Shown here piece after piece: positions 27,076 through 38,800 of a stretch of 64,000 nt of DNA. Within the stretch, counting starts at the first letter, position 1. Each line of letters opens with the position of its first letter. Under the pieces are notes generated by a model that saw nothing but the letters and a program-made list of their open reading frames with translations, ran no database searches and was not told where the DNA came from. Both the position numbers and the translations under genes were made by a program. This stretch comes from Rhodanobacter glycinis (GTDB taxonomy: Bacteria; Pseudomonadota; Gammaproteobacteria; Xanthomonadales; Rhodanobacteraceae), in assembly GCF_006438785.1 (NCBI RefSeq), contig NZ_RCZB01000004.1:5810-69809 (forward strand), in the 5' to 3' direction.

Positions 27076-28362
27076 TCACGGCCGTTCGAGGATCGCGGTG
27101 ACGCCCATGCCGCCGGCGGTGCAGATCGAGATCAGCCCGCGGCCGGAACCTTTCTGCTCCAGCAACTTTGCCAGCGTGGCGATGATCCGCGCGCCGGTCG
27201 CGGCAAATGGATGGCCGACCGCGAGGCTGGAACCGTGCACGTTGAGTTTGGCCGGGTCGATCGAACCGAACGGCGCATCCAGGCGGAGCCGGTTCTTGCA
27301 ATAGTCGGCCGACTCCCACGCGCGCAGCGTGCACAGCACCTGCGCCGCGAACGCCTCGTGGATCTCGTAATAGTCGAAGTCCTGCAGGCTGAGGCCGTTG
27401 CGCGCCAGCATGCGCGGCACCGCGATGGTCGGCGCCATCAGCAGGCCCTCGCCGTGGACGAAATCCACCGCGGCCACCTCGGCGTCGCGCAAGTACGCCT
27501 GGATTTTCAGGCCGCGCTGCGCGGCCCACTCGTCGCTGGCCAGCAGCACGGCAGCCGCGCCATCGGACAGCCCGGTGGAATTGCCCGCGGTCAAGGTGCC
27601 GCGGCCGGACGCCTTGTCGAACGCAGGCTTCAATGTGGCCAGCTTCTCCAGTGTCGAATCGGGGCGCAGGAAACCATCGCGCTTGAGACCACGGAACGGC
27701 ACCAGCAGATCGTCGAAGAAACCGGCGTCATACGCGGCGGCCAGCTTGTGATGGCTGTCCAGCGCCAGCTGATCCTGCGCCTCGCGGCCGATCTGCCACT
27801 CCTTCGCCATCTGCTCGCAATGGTCGCCCATCGACTTGCCGGTGCGCGGCTCGGCCACGCCGGGAAACGAGGGCTTCAACTCGCCGAAGGAGAATCCGCG
27901 CAGCGCCACCTTCAACTTGTCCAGCGGCGTCTTCGCCCGGTTCATCGCCAGCAGCCGCTTGCGCAGGCGAGTGCCGTAAACGATCGGCACGTCGCTGGTG
28001 GTGTCCGAGCCGCCGGCGATGCCGGCATCGATCTGGCCGACGGCAATCTTGTTCGCCACGATGATCGCGTTGTCCAGCGAGGTGCCGCAGGCGCGCGCCG
28101 TGGTGATGCCCGGCGTGGTCGGTGCCAGTCCGGAACTGAGCAGCGCCTCGCGCGCCAGATTCCAGTCCGATGAATGCTTGATCACCGCACCCATCACCAC
28201 TTCGCCCAGCTCCACGCCGTGCAATCCGAACCGTTCCACCAACGCGCCGAGTACCTTGACCGACATGCCGAAGTTGCCGACGTCGGCATAGGCCGTGTTG
28301 TTGCGGCAGAACGGAATGCGTACGCCGCCGATCACTCCAACGCGTCTTTGCGTCTTTTCCAT
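27076..28362 (-). CDS. fadI: Acetyl-CoA C-acyltransferase (thiolase, FadI-like)
   Basis: Predicted thiolase of fatty acid beta-oxidation that cleaves 3-ketoacyl-CoA with CoA; it could also act in the synthetic direction. The 428-residue product shows the nucleophilic cysteine C92 in TTARACGTS, the HEAFAAQ and GHPFAATGAR motifs, and the C-terminal CTAGGMG with the second catalytic cysteine. Length and spacing suit FadI-type enzymes rather than short biosynthetic thiolases. ATG 28362 is the first start giving a canonical N-terminus (RRVGVIGGVRIPF). No fadJ partner is adjacent. Confidence 0.88.
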   Translation of the reverse strand: MEKTQRRVGVIGGVRIPFCRNNTAYADVGNFGMSVKVLGALVERFGLHGVELGEVVMGAVIKHSSDWNLAREALLSSGLAPTTPGITTARACGTSLDNAIIVANKIAVGQIDAGIAGGSDTTSDVPIVYGTRLRKRLLAMNRAKTPLDKLKVALRGFSFGELKPSFPGVAEPRTGKSMGDHCEQMAKEWQIGREAQDQLALDSHHKLAAAYDAGFFDDLLVPFRGLKRDGFLRPDSTLEKLATLKPAFDKASGRGTLTAGNSTGLSDGAAAVLLASDEWAAQRGLKIQAYLRDAEVAAVDFVHGEGLLMAPTIAVPRMLARNGLSLQDFDYYEIHEAFAAQVLCTLRAWESADYCKNRLRLDAPFGSIDPAKLNVHGSSLAVGHPFAATGARIIATLAKLLEQKGSGRGLISICTAGGMGVTAILERP

Positions 28363-28476
28363 GCTCGAAACTGTCCACCACTCAAGTCGGTCAAGGCTAA
28401 CCCGCGCTGCCGCGCGGCGAAAGCCCAAAACGCTGAATGGTAGAATCGGTACCCTTTGCCCTTCGGATTACCGACT

Positions 28477-29616
28477 GTGGAAACACAAACGCTGCTCGCC
28501 CTGCCCATCGTGCTGGCATTGGAGCCGGTGGCCGGCGAGCCGCCGGCGCGAATGACCCTGAGCCGCGACGAGGCCGCGGAGCTGGCGGAACGGGTTGCCG
28601 CCGATCTGCATACGTTGGTGCCACAGGTCGACGCCGCGCGGCTGGCGCTGGCCGGTGCGCTGTTCGATCAGGTCGAACTGCTGCGGCCGGGCTTTCCGGT
28701 GTGGACGACGCTGGACGAACTGGCCCGGCGCGTGCCGCGCGGCCAACTGGACAACGTGGTTGCCTTCGGCAGCCACGACGGTCACATGCCGGCGCAGCCG
28801 CTGGAGCCGTCGCCCATCTTTGCCGATGGCCCGATGCGGCTGCTGCCGATGAGCCTGCTGGCGCCTGTGGCGCTGGCCGAGGAATTGTCCGAGCAACTGG
28901 AGATCCAGCTGGTCGGTCGCGGCGAAGCCAGTGCGCCGACCGCCGATTGGTTGATGCGCACGCTGGGCATCCGGCTGGAGCACGTGCGTTACCTCAGCCG
29001 CAACGACCTGCTGGCACTGACCTGCGTACAGTACGAGCACGTCAACCTGGCGCCGTTGTGGACGCTGCTGGAAACGGCGCTGCTGACCCCCGAGCGCGCC
29101 GAATCGACCATGAGTGCGCGCGGACTGACCCTGCGCTACGAGCACGGCAATGTGCTGGCGCAGTCGCCATCGCAATGGCTGGCCGCACAAACCGGTGACG
29201 CCTCGGAACGGGCGCATGCTCTGGCCGGCATCGTGTTCGAGTTGCGCCAGTACGCTGCCTTGCTCGCCGCGCACCAGTTGCCGCTGCTGCTGCAGGCGGA
29301 TGTCGGCGGGCCGGTCGAGGCGGACGCCGGTTATCTGCTGGAAACCCTCGCCGCCGCCGGGCCCGGCCATGAACCACCGACTTTGTTCGCGCACGAGGCG
29401 GCCGGTCTCGGTGTCATCGCCATCACCGTGGCGCAACGCGGCGGTGGCGGCGTCCGTGTGCTGGCCCATGGCTATCCGTTGCGGCCGAGCGCGCTGGGCC
29501 CGTTGCTGGCGCTGCTGGCGGACCGTCACGGCATCGCCGCCGACCTGCATGCGCTGGGCCGGGTCGTGCTGGACGAGCACGGCCAGCTGGGTGCGCCGGC
29601 GAACACGCTGCACTGA
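28477..29616 (+). CDS. Protein of unknown function
   Basis: Predicted 379-residue soluble protein that I cannot assign. It is acidic, Ala/Leu-rich, without signal peptide, membrane segment or recognisable catalytic motif. A TAGAAT at 28441-28446 could be its -10 element, consistent with the GTG start at 28477; a longer in-frame start at 28456 would lie almost on the transcript start. It is divergent from the thiolase gene and precedes a cyclic-di-GMP signalling gene by 101 bases. Confidence 0.65.
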   Translation: METQTLLALPIVLALEPVAGEPPARMTLSRDEAAELAERVAADLHTLVPQVDAARLALAGALFDQVELLRPGFPVWTTLDELARRVPRGQLDNVVAFGSHDGHMPAQPLEPSPIFADGPMRLLPMSLLAPVALAEELSEQLEIQLVGRGEASAPTADWLMRTLGIRLEHVRYLSRNDLLALTCVQYEHVNLAPLWTLLETALLTPERAESTMSARGLTLRYEHGNVLAQSPSQWLAAQTGDASERAHALAGIVFELRQYAALLAAHQLPLLLQADVGGPVEADAGYLLETLAAAGPGHEPPTLFAHEAAGLGVIAITVAQRGGGGVRVLAHGYPLRPSALGPLLALLADRHGIAADLHALGRVVLDEHGQLGAPANTLH

Positions 29617-29717
29617 GTCCGTCCCGGCCGTGGACCGCGATATTTGTATCGCGCAGGAAACTCGGCGCATGATGCAGCAGCGCCGACAGGGGGCGCGCTC
29701 CAGCTGACGGAAAGACC

Positions 29718-32192
29718 ATGCGGCCGCACAAGTCTGCCGAGGTATTGCCATCACTTCCTCACGGGCCGGACTGGCCAGCGCGAATCTTGCGCGGCGCCCC
29801 GGTGCTGCTTGCCTACCTCGACGCCGAGCAACGGTTTCGCTACGCCAACGAACTCCATCGCGACTGGCTCGGCCTCGATCCGCAGGCGATGCTGGGCCGA
29901 CGCCTGGTCGATGTGGCCGGCCATCGCAACTACCAGAGCGCGGCCCCCGCGCTGGAAAAAGCGTACGCCGGCCAGATGGCCAGCTTCGAAGGCGAGCTGT
30001 ACAACGGCAGCGAGCGCCGCTACGCGCATGGCAACTTCCAGCCGGATTTCGACACCGACGGTCGTGTGCGCGGCGTGTTCACCGCACTGATCGACATTAC
30101 CGAGCGGCACACCCTGGAGCTGAAACTGCACGAAAGCGAGCAACGCTTTTTCGGCGCGTTCCAGCATGCCGCAATCGGCATGGCACTGACCCATCCGGAC
30201 GGCCATTTCCTGCGCGTCAATGCCGCGGTGTGCCAGATGCTGGGCTATCGCGAGGAAGAACTGCTGGCGCTGGACATCGCCAGGCTTACCCACCCGGATG
30301 ACCTCGCCGCCGATGTGGCCTTGATGGCCGAGCTGCTGGCCGGCCAACGCGAGTCGTACCAGCTGGAGAAACGCAATTTCCACAAGGACGGCCACGTCGT
30401 GCATATCCTGCTCGCCATCTCACTGGTGCGCGACGATCACGGTGCGCCGCTGTACTTCGTCTCGCAGGCGCAGAACATCAGCCAGCGCAAGGCGTTCGAG
30501 GATGCGCTGCATCGCGAGCGCGAGCTGGCCGAGGTCACCTTGCGCTCGATCGGCGACGCGGTGATCACCACCGATCCACAGCTGGGCGTGACCTCGCTCA
30601 ACCCGATCGCCGAGGCGATGACCGGCTGGACCAGCGACGAGGCGCAAGGCCGCCCGATCGAGGAGATCTTCCAGCTGTTCGACGCCGGACACGGCCATCC
30701 GGTGGCCAATCCGCTGCGCGCCGCGATCGGCCGCAACACCATCGTCGACCTGACCGGCAAGACGCTGCTGCGCCACCGCCACGGCTTCGACACGCCGGTG
30801 GAGGACTCCTCCGCGCCGATCCACGACCACGCTGGCAATGTCGTCGGCGGCGTGCTGGTGTTCCATGACATCAGCGAGACCCGCGCGCTGGCCTTGAAGA
30901 TGATTCACCTGACCCAGCACGACACGCTCACCGGGCTGCCCAACCGCAGCCAGCTGCACGGCCACATCGGACAGGCGCTGGCCACGGCCAGCCGGCGCCA
31001 GCAGCGCGCCGCACTGATCCACCTGGACATCGACCATTTCAAGCAGGTCAACGAACTCCACGGCCACGCGGCCGGCGACCGCGTGCTGTGCGCGCTCGCC
31101 GAGCAATTGCATCGCTGCCTGCCCGGCGACGAATTTCTCGGCCGCTATGGCGGCGACGAATTTGTGGTGGTGCTGCCGCACCTGGAAAGCGTCGGCGAGG
31201 TGGCCAGCCTGTGCCAGACCCTGATCAACCAGGTCGAGCAGATCCGCATCGACGGCCTGGCCGACCTGCTGCTGCACGTCAGCATCGGCATCAGCGTGTA
31301 TCCGGATGATGCGCTGGAGCCGGAAAGCCTGCTGCAACACGCGGAGACCGCGCTGGTCGCGGTGAAGGCGCAAGGCCTGCACAGCTACCGCTTCTTCACC
31401 GCCTCGATGAACGAGCGCACGCGCGCGTTGCGGCGGATCGAGACGGCGCTGCGCCAGGCGCTGCCGCGCCATGAGCTGAGCCTGTATTACCAGCCGAAGG
31501 TGGATGCCGAGAGCGGGCGCATCGTCGGCGCCGAGGCGCTTCTGCGCTGGCATGCGAACGGGCGCGAGCTGTACGAGCCGGACCAGTTCATCCCGGTGGC
31601 CGAAGACACCGGGCTGATCCTGCCGATCGGTGCCTGGGTGCTGCGCCAGGCCTGCAAGCAGGCACAGCTGTGGCAACTGCGCGACCGGGCCATTGCGGTG
31701 TCGGTGAATGTGTCGCCGCTGCAGTTCCAGCATGCCGATTTCTACAGCTGGCTCGACGACGTCTTGAACGAGACCGGGCTCGACGCCAACCTGCTCGAAC
31801 TGGAGCTGACCGAGCGCATGGTGATGTCCGGCGGCGACGCCACCACCTGCCTGCTGCAGCGGATCAAGCGGCGCGGCGTGCGGTTGTCGCTGGATGATTT
31901 CGGTACCGGCTACTGCAGCCTGTCCTACCTCAAGCATTTTCCGATCGACGCGCTGAAGATCGACCGCGTGTTCGTGCGCGACCTCATCAGCGACCGTGAC
32001 ACCGCCACGATCACCAGCTCGATCATCGCGATGGCACGTAGCCTCAACAAGCTGGTGATCGCCGAAGGCGTGGAGACGCGCGAGCAGGGCGCGTTCCTGC
32101 GCCACGCCGGCTGTTCGCAACTGCAGGGCTTCCTGTATGGCGCACCGATGCCGGCCGCGGAATTCCAGCAGCAGTTGCTCAGCACCGACTGA
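29718..32192 (+). CDS. PAS-PAS-PAS-GGDEF-EAL cyclic-di-GMP signalling protein
   Basis: Predicted soluble sensor with both c-di-GMP synthesis and hydrolysis modules, 824 residues. Three PAS-like domains lie at about 20-135, 140-260 and 270-390. The GGDEF domain carries an intact YGGDEF at about residue 480, and the EAL domain an intact EALLRW near 605, then ELTERM, DDFGTGYCSLSYL and IAEGVET. Both activities could be real; which dominates cannot be told. No membrane segment is seen, so the signal is likely cytoplasmic (redox, gas or ligand bound by PAS). GGAAAG lies just before ATG 29718. Confidence 0.92.
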   Translation: MRPHKSAEVLPSLPHGPDWPARILRGAPVLLAYLDAEQRFRYANELHRDWLGLDPQAMLGRRLVDVAGHRNYQSAAPALEKAYAGQMASFEGELYNGSERRYAHGNFQPDFDTDGRVRGVFTALIDITERHTLELKLHESEQRFFGAFQHAAIGMALTHPDGHFLRVNAAVCQMLGYREEELLALDIARLTHPDDLAADVALMAELLAGQRESYQLEKRNFHKDGHVVHILLAISLVRDDHGAPLYFVSQAQNISQRKAFEDALHRERELAEVTLRSIGDAVITTDPQLGVTSLNPIAEAMTGWTSDEAQGRPIEEIFQLFDAGHGHPVANPLRAAIGRNTIVDLTGKTLLRHRHGFDTPVEDSSAPIHDHAGNVVGGVLVFHDISETRALALKMIHLTQHDTLTGLPNRSQLHGHIGQALATASRRQQRAALIHLDIDHFKQVNELHGHAAGDRVLCALAEQLHRCLPGDEFLGRYGGDEFVVVLPHLESVGEVASLCQTLINQVEQIRIDGLADLLLHVSIGISVYPDDALEPESLLQHAETALVAVKAQGLHSYRFFTASMNERTRALRRIETALRQALPRHELSLYYQPKVDAESGRIVGAEALLRWHANGRELYEPDQFIPVAEDTGLILPIGAWVLRQACKQAQLWQLRDRAIAVSVNVSPLQFQHADFYSWLDDVLNETGLDANLLELELTERMVMSGGDATTCLLQRIKRRGVRLSLDDFGTGYCSLSYLKHFPIDALKIDRVFVRDLISDRDTATITSSIIAMARSLNKLVIAEGVETREQGAFLRHAGCSQLQGFLYGAPMPAAEFQQQLLSTD

Positions 32193-32198
32193 GCCCGC

Positions 32199-32672
32199 TC
32201 AATCCGCGCTGCCGCCAGTGCCGGCCAGAGCGGCTTCGTACATCGCGTAGTGGCAGCGCTGCATGCCTAGGCCTTCGTAGGTCGCCTGCGCACGCTGATT
32301 CTCGGTTTCCACGTACAGTCGCACGCCCACCGCGCCAGCCGCCGCCGCACGCTGCGCCACCGCCGCATACAGCGCGCGGAACACCCCGCCGCGGCGCGCG
32401 TCGGGGCTCACGTACACGCTCTGGATCCACCAGAAATCGCCATCGCGCCAGTCGCTCCATTCGTACGTCACCAGCAGACTGCCCACTGCCACGCCATCGC
32501 GTTCCGCCACCAGGTAGAAGCCGCGTCGCGGCTGTTCGAACACACCGGCGACGCCGCGCTGCAGGGTGTCGCGGTCCAGTTGCCGGTGTTCGGTTTCCCA
32601 TGCCATTGCCGCATTCCATGCGACGAGTTCGGGCAGGTCGGTGAGGCGGGCGGCGCGAATCGACAACGACAC
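32199..32672 (-). CDS. GNAT-family N-acetyltransferase
   Basis: Predicted acetyltransferase, 157 residues, substrate unknown. The N-terminus (SIRAARLTDLPELVAWN) is typical of GNAT proteins, the cofactor region reads SVYVSPDARRGGVFRALY, and the C-terminal part LYVETENQRAQATYEGLGM matches motif B. The start is GTG 32672 with GGAG seven bases upstream; the nearby ATG is out of frame. Converges on the signalling gene and is divergent from the glucan synthase. Confidence 0.85.
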   Translation of the reverse strand: MSLSIRAARLTDLPELVAWNAAMAWETEHRQLDRDTLQRGVAGVFEQPRRGFYLVAERDGVAVGSLLVTYEWSDWRDGDFWWIQSVYVSPDARRGGVFRALYAAVAQRAAAAGAVGVRLYVETENQRAQATYEGLGMQRCHYAMYEAALAGTGGSAD

Positions 32673-32815
32673 GGCATGACTCCGGCAATGGGACGAGGGC
32701 GCATCGTAGCGTGCGCGCTCTTCACACGCAGGGGCGTAGCGTCCGAGCGGAAGCCGGCGGCCGCGGCAGCTCGTTGTGGACAGCGCCAGGCCATGAACCC
32801 CAAGGAAAAGCGTAC

Positions 32816-35800
32816 TTGAATATCGGCAGTCTCCTCGATCTGCTCAAGCTGCGGCGTCTGCGCGCGTTCCGCCGTCGACGCGCGGCCGCGCACGCGCGCC
32901 CCGAGCAGGAGCCGGCGCTGCGCTCGGAGCTGTTCAGTGCCGAGCAGATGGAACGGCACGGTCAGGCGCTGGCCGGCCAGCACCGGGTGAGCGCGCGCTC
33001 CAGTGCCGACCTGCTGCTGACCCGGCTGGCCGACAACGAGGCGGTGCTGACCCACACCTGCGAACGGTTGACCAACGCGACCCGGCGCAAGCGGCGAGTG
33101 ACTCCGGCCGGCGAGTGGCTGCTGGACAATTTCTACCTGATCGAGGAACAGATCCGGATCGCCCGCCGGCATCTGCCGAAGGGTTACAGCCGCGAACTGC
33201 CGCGCCTGGACAGCGGCCCCTCGGCAGGCCTGCCGCGCGTGTACGACATCGCGCTGGAAATCATTTCGCACGGCGATGGCCGGGTCGACACCAGCAGCCT
33301 GCAGCGCTTCATCGGCGCCTACCAGAGCGTAACCCCGCTCAAGCTGGGCGAGCTGTGGGCGATCCCGATCATGCTGCGGCTGGCGCTGATCGAAAACCTG
33401 CGTCGCGTCGCCGCGCGGGTGATGGCGGACTGGCGCTATCGCGGCAAGGCCGTGCGCTGGGCCGACAGCATGACGGCGACCGCCGAACGCGATCCCAAGA
33501 GCGTGGTGCTGGTGGTCGCCGACATGGCGCGCTCGAACCCGCCGATGACCGGACCGTTCGTGGCCGAGATGGCGCGCCGGCTGCAGGGCCAGAGTCCGGC
33601 GCTGGCGTTGCCGTTGAGCTGGATCGAGCAGCGCCTGGCCGAATCGGGCCAGAGCATCGAGCATCTGGTGCAGTCGGAGGCACAGCAGCAGGCCGCCAAC
33701 CAGGTCACCATCAGCAACAGCATCGGCGGCCTGCGCGCGCTCTCGGCGATCGACTGGCGCGAATTCGTCGAGCGCAGCAGTGCGGTGGAGCAGCTGCTGC
33801 GGCAAGACCCCGCCGGCGTCTATGCGGCGATGGATTTCGCCACCCGTGACCGCTATCGCCACGTGGTGGAAGCGCTCGCCCGTCGCCATCGGCTGACCGA
33901 GCTGGAGGTGGCCGAGGCTGCCGTTGCGCTGTGCCAGCCCGCCGCCCCGACCGACACCACTACCTCGTTGCCGCAACATGTGGGCCTGTACCTGATCGAC
34001 CGCGGCCGGCGCCGGCTGGAGCGCCACCTCGGCATCCGGCCGCGACTGGTCGAGAGCCTGCGCCGCGGCTTCGACCGCGCGCCGCTGCCGGTCTACCTGG
34101 GCCTGCTGGCATTGCTGACGTTTGCGTTTGCACAGCCGCTGGTGCTGGCTGCCGCGCACGATGGCCTGCCGCTGTGGGCGCTAATCGCGATTGCCATACC
34201 GGCCACCCTGCTGGCCAGCCAGCTGGGCTTGAGCCTGCTCAACTGGATGGCCACGCTGGCGGTGGCGCCACAGCTGCTGCCGCGGATGGACTATTCCGAA
34301 GGCATCCCGGCCAGCGCACGCACGCTGGTGGCGATACCCAGCCTGTTCGCCAGCGTGCAGGACGTCGAGGACCTGGTCGAGGCGCTGGAAGTGCGCTTCC
34401 TCGGCAACCGCGACGAACACCTGCACTTCGCCCTGCTCACCGATTTCGCCGATGCGGACAGCGAAACCCTGCCCAGCGACGATGCGCTGCTGCGGCTGGC
34501 GCAGCGGCGCATCGAGGCGCTCAACGAGCACTACGCCAGCGTCGAGGCCGATCGCTTCTTCCTGTTCCATCGCCCGCGTCGCTGGAACGCCGCAGAACGA
34601 TGCTGGATGGGCCACGAGCGCAAGCGCGGCAAGCTGGCCGATCTCAACGCGCTGCTGCGCGGCAACGCGCACGACCGTTTCATGCTGGTCGTGGGCGACA
34701 TCGCGGCGCTGCCAGCGGTGCAATATGTGATCACGCTGGACACCGACACCGAACTGCCGCGCGACTCGGCGCAGGCATTCGTCGGCACCATCGACCACCC
34801 GCTCAATCGCGCGGTGTACGACCCGCGGCAGCGGCGCGTGGTGTCCGGCTACGGCATCCTGCAGCCGCGCGTGGGCATCAGCCTGCCCAGCACCGCGCGC
34901 TCGCGCTATGCACAGCTGTACGGCAGCGATGCCGGCATCGATCCGTATACGCAGATGGTTTCGGACGTCTATCAGGACGTGTTCCACGAAGGCTCGTTCA
35001 TCGGCAAGGGCATCTACGCGATCGACGCGTTCGAGCTGAGCCTGGACGGCCGCTTCCCGGAAAACCGCATCCTCAGCCACGATCTGGTCGAGGGCTGCCA
35101 CGCTCGCGCGGGCCTGCTCAGCGACGTGCAGCTGTTCGAGGAGTACCCGGCGCGCTACGGCGCCGACATCAAGCGCCGCCACCGCTGGATTCGCGGCGAC
35201 TGGCAACTGCTGCCGTGGCTGCTGCCGTGGGCGCCGACCGCGCACGACGGCTGGCGCCGCAACGCGCTGACCGCGTTGTCGCGCTGGAAGATCCTCGACA
35301 ACCTGCGCCGCAGCCTGGTGCCGACATCGTTGCTGGTGTTGCTGGTGACCGGCTGGCTGGCGATCTCGCCGGTGTTCTCGTGGACGCTGGCGGTGCTGTC
35401 TATGGTGCTGGTGCCGCCGTTGCTGTCGGCCCTGCTGGAGCTGGTGCAGAAGCCGCGCGAAGTGCAGATCGACCAGCATCTGCGGGCCGGATTCAACGCC
35501 GGCATGCTGCATTTTGCGCGGATGGCGCTGGCGCTGGCGTGGCTGCCGCACGAGGTGCTGTATCAACTCGACGCGATCGTGCGCACGTTGTGGCGGGTGA
35601 CGATCAGCGGTCGCCACCTGTTGCAGTGGCAGACTTCCAGCGAGGTCGAGCGACGCAGCAGCAACACACCGGCGACGCTGTGGCGGCTGATGTGGATCGG
35701 TCCGCTGCTGGCACTGCTGCTGGGCGTGGCACTGACCCTGCAGCGCCCGATGGTCTTGCTGCTGGCCGCGCCGTTGCTGCTGCTTTGGCTACTGTCGCCG

Positions 35801-38800
35801 GCGCTGGCGTGGTGGATCAGCCAGCCGCGCAAGCCCGACGCGTTTGCGCCAACGCCGGCACAAACGCGCTTTCTGCGCGTGCTGGCGCGCCGCACCTGGG
35901 CGTTCTTCGATACCCATGTCGGCCCGGCCGACCACTGGCTGCCGCCGGACAACCTGCAGGAACGCCCCGGGCCGGTGATCGCCCACCGCACCTCGCCGAC
36001 CAACATTGGCATGACGTTGCTGGCGAACCTGGCCGGCTTCGACTTCGGCTTTCTCAGCGCCTGCCGCCTGCTCGATCGCACGAACGACACGCTGGCGACC
36101 ATGCAGCAGCTGCCGCGCCATCGCGGCCATTTCTACAACTGGTACGACACGCAGAGCCTGCAGCCACTGGCGCCGCTGTACATCTCGGCGGTGGATAGCG
36201 GCAACCTCGCCGGCCACCTGCTGACCTTGCGGCCGGGCCTGCTGGCCGTGATCGGCGAGCCGGTGTTCCAGTCGCGCGTGCTGCAGGGCCTGCTCGACAC
36301 CGTGCATGTGCTGGATGACACGCTCGACAGCAATGGCAGCCGCGCACTGGATCCGATGCGGCAGGAACTGCAGGCCGCACTGCTCGTGCCGCCGACCACC
36401 ACCGGCGCGGCGCTGACCCTGCTGCAACGGCAACTGGATCATGCCCACGCACTGGCGCAGACACTGGCGCCCGAACCCGGCAGCGACGCCGAGTTCTGGC
36501 TCAGCGCGTTGCTGGAGCAATGCAGCGACCTGTGCGACGAGGCCACCCTCTTCAACCTCGATCCACCGCCCGACGACGACGCCGGCTTCAGCGGCATTCC
36601 CACCCTGCTGCAGCTGGCGCGGGCCGAGCCGCTGTGCTGGCCATCCGGCGCCGGCGCCGAGGGCATGCGCGAACGGGCGCGCGAACGCATTGTGGCGATC
36701 GAGCGGCTGGCGCAGCAGGCCGGCGAACTGGCGCTGATGGACTATCGATTCCTGTATGACAGCGCGCGCGACCTGCTGGCCATCGGCTACAACGTGGACG
36801 AGCGTCGGCTCGACGCGGGTTACTACGACCTGCTCGCCTCGGAGGCGCGGCTGGCCAGTTTCGTCGGCATCGCGCAGGGCCAGCTGCCGCAGGACAACTG
36901 GTTCTCGCTGGGCCGCCTGCTGACCACCAGTGGCGGTGAACCGGTGCTGCTGTCGTGGACCGGCTCGATGTTCGAATACCTGATGCCGACGCTGGTGATG
37001 CCGAGCTACGAAGGCACCTTGCTCGAGCAGACCTGCCGCGCCGCGGTGGCGCGCCAGATCGAATACGGCAGCCAGCTCGGTGTGCCGTGGGGCGTTTCCG
37101 AATCCGGCTACAACACGATGGACGCGCACTTCACCTATCAGTACCGCGCGTTCGGCGTACCCGGCCTCGGCCTCAAGCGCGGGCTCGGCGACGATGTGGT
37201 GATCGCGCCATACGCTACCGCGCTGGCCATGATGGTTGCGCCGGCGGCAGCCACCAAGAACCTGCAGCGGCTGGCCGACGCCGGTGCCGCGGGACGCTTC
37301 GGCCTGTACGAGGCGATCGACTACACCCCGGCCCGGCTGCCGCTGGGGCAGGCCTCCGCGCTGGTGCAGTCGTTCATGGCGCACCACCAGGGCATGAGCC
37401 TGCTGGCGCTGGCCTATGCACTACTGGACCGGCCGATGCAGCGGCGCTTCGAATCCGATCCGCAGTTCCAGGCCACCAGCCTGCTGCTGCAGGAACGCGT
37501 GCCCAAGACCGCGGCGGAATACCTGCATGCGTCCGGCTTCCCGGAACTGGACGGCAACCCGCGCGTGGCCGAAGCGCGGCTGCGCGTGTTCGCCGATCCG
37601 GATCGCGCGCGACCAGCGGTTCAGCTGCTGTCGAACGGCCGCTACCACGCGATGATCAGCAGCGCCGGCGGCGGCTACAGCCGTTGCGGCGAGCTGGCGC
37701 TGACCCGCTGGCGCGAGGACAGCACGCGCGATCACTGGGGCATGTTCTGCTACCTGCGCGACGTGGCCAGCGGCGAGTACTGGTCCACTGCGTACCAGCC
37801 CACGCTGAAGAAGACCGAGCAGTTCGAGGCGATCTTCTCCGACGCGCGCGCCGAGTTCCGCGTGCGCGAGCGCGAGTTCGACGCGCACACCGAGATCGTG
37901 GTGTCGCCCGAAGACGACATCGAGCTGCGCCGCACCCGCATCACCAACCGCAGCCGCACGCGGCGCACGATCGAGCTGACCAGCTATGCCGAGGTGGTGC
38001 TGGCACCATCGCTCGCCGATGCGCTGCATCCGGCCTTCAGCAAGCTGTTCGTGCAGACCGAGCTGGTGCCCGAGCTGCAGGCGATCGTGTGCACGCGCCG
38101 GCCGCGCGCGGCCGACGAACACGTGCCGTGGATGTGCCACCTGCTGGCCGTGCACGACGCCCACATCGACGCGATCTCGTACGAGACCGACCGCGCACGT
38201 TTCATCGGCCGCGGCCGCAACGTGGCGCAACCGCAGATGCTCGATCGCGAGCAGGCGCAACTGTCCAACAGCGATGGTTCGGTGCTCGATCCGATCGTGG
38301 CGATCCGCTGCCGCATCACGCTGGAACCGGAACAATCGGCCACGATCGACTTTGTCACCGGCATGGCCGAGCACCGCGACGGCTGCCTGCGGCTGATCGG
38401 CAAGTACCGCGATCGCCACCTTGCCGACCGCGTGTTCGACCTGGCCTGGACGCACAGCCAGGTGCTGCTGCGCCAGCTCAACGCCAGCCTCGCCGATGCA
38501 CAGCTGTACGAACACATGGCCACCTCGATCATCTACCCAAACGCGAACCTGCGCGCCGAGTCCGGCATCCTGCGCGGCAACCGGCGCGGGCAGTCGGGCC
38601 TGTGGGGGCAGTCGATCTCCGGCGACCTGCCGATCGTGCTGCTGCAGATTGCCGACCCGGCGCGCATCGAACTGGTGCGCCAGCTGGTGCAGGCGCACGC
38701 GTACTGGCGGCTGAAAGGGCTGGCGGTGGATCTGGTGATCTGGAACGAGGACCGCGCCGGCTATCGGCAGGAGCTGCAGGACCAGATCATGGGCCTGATC

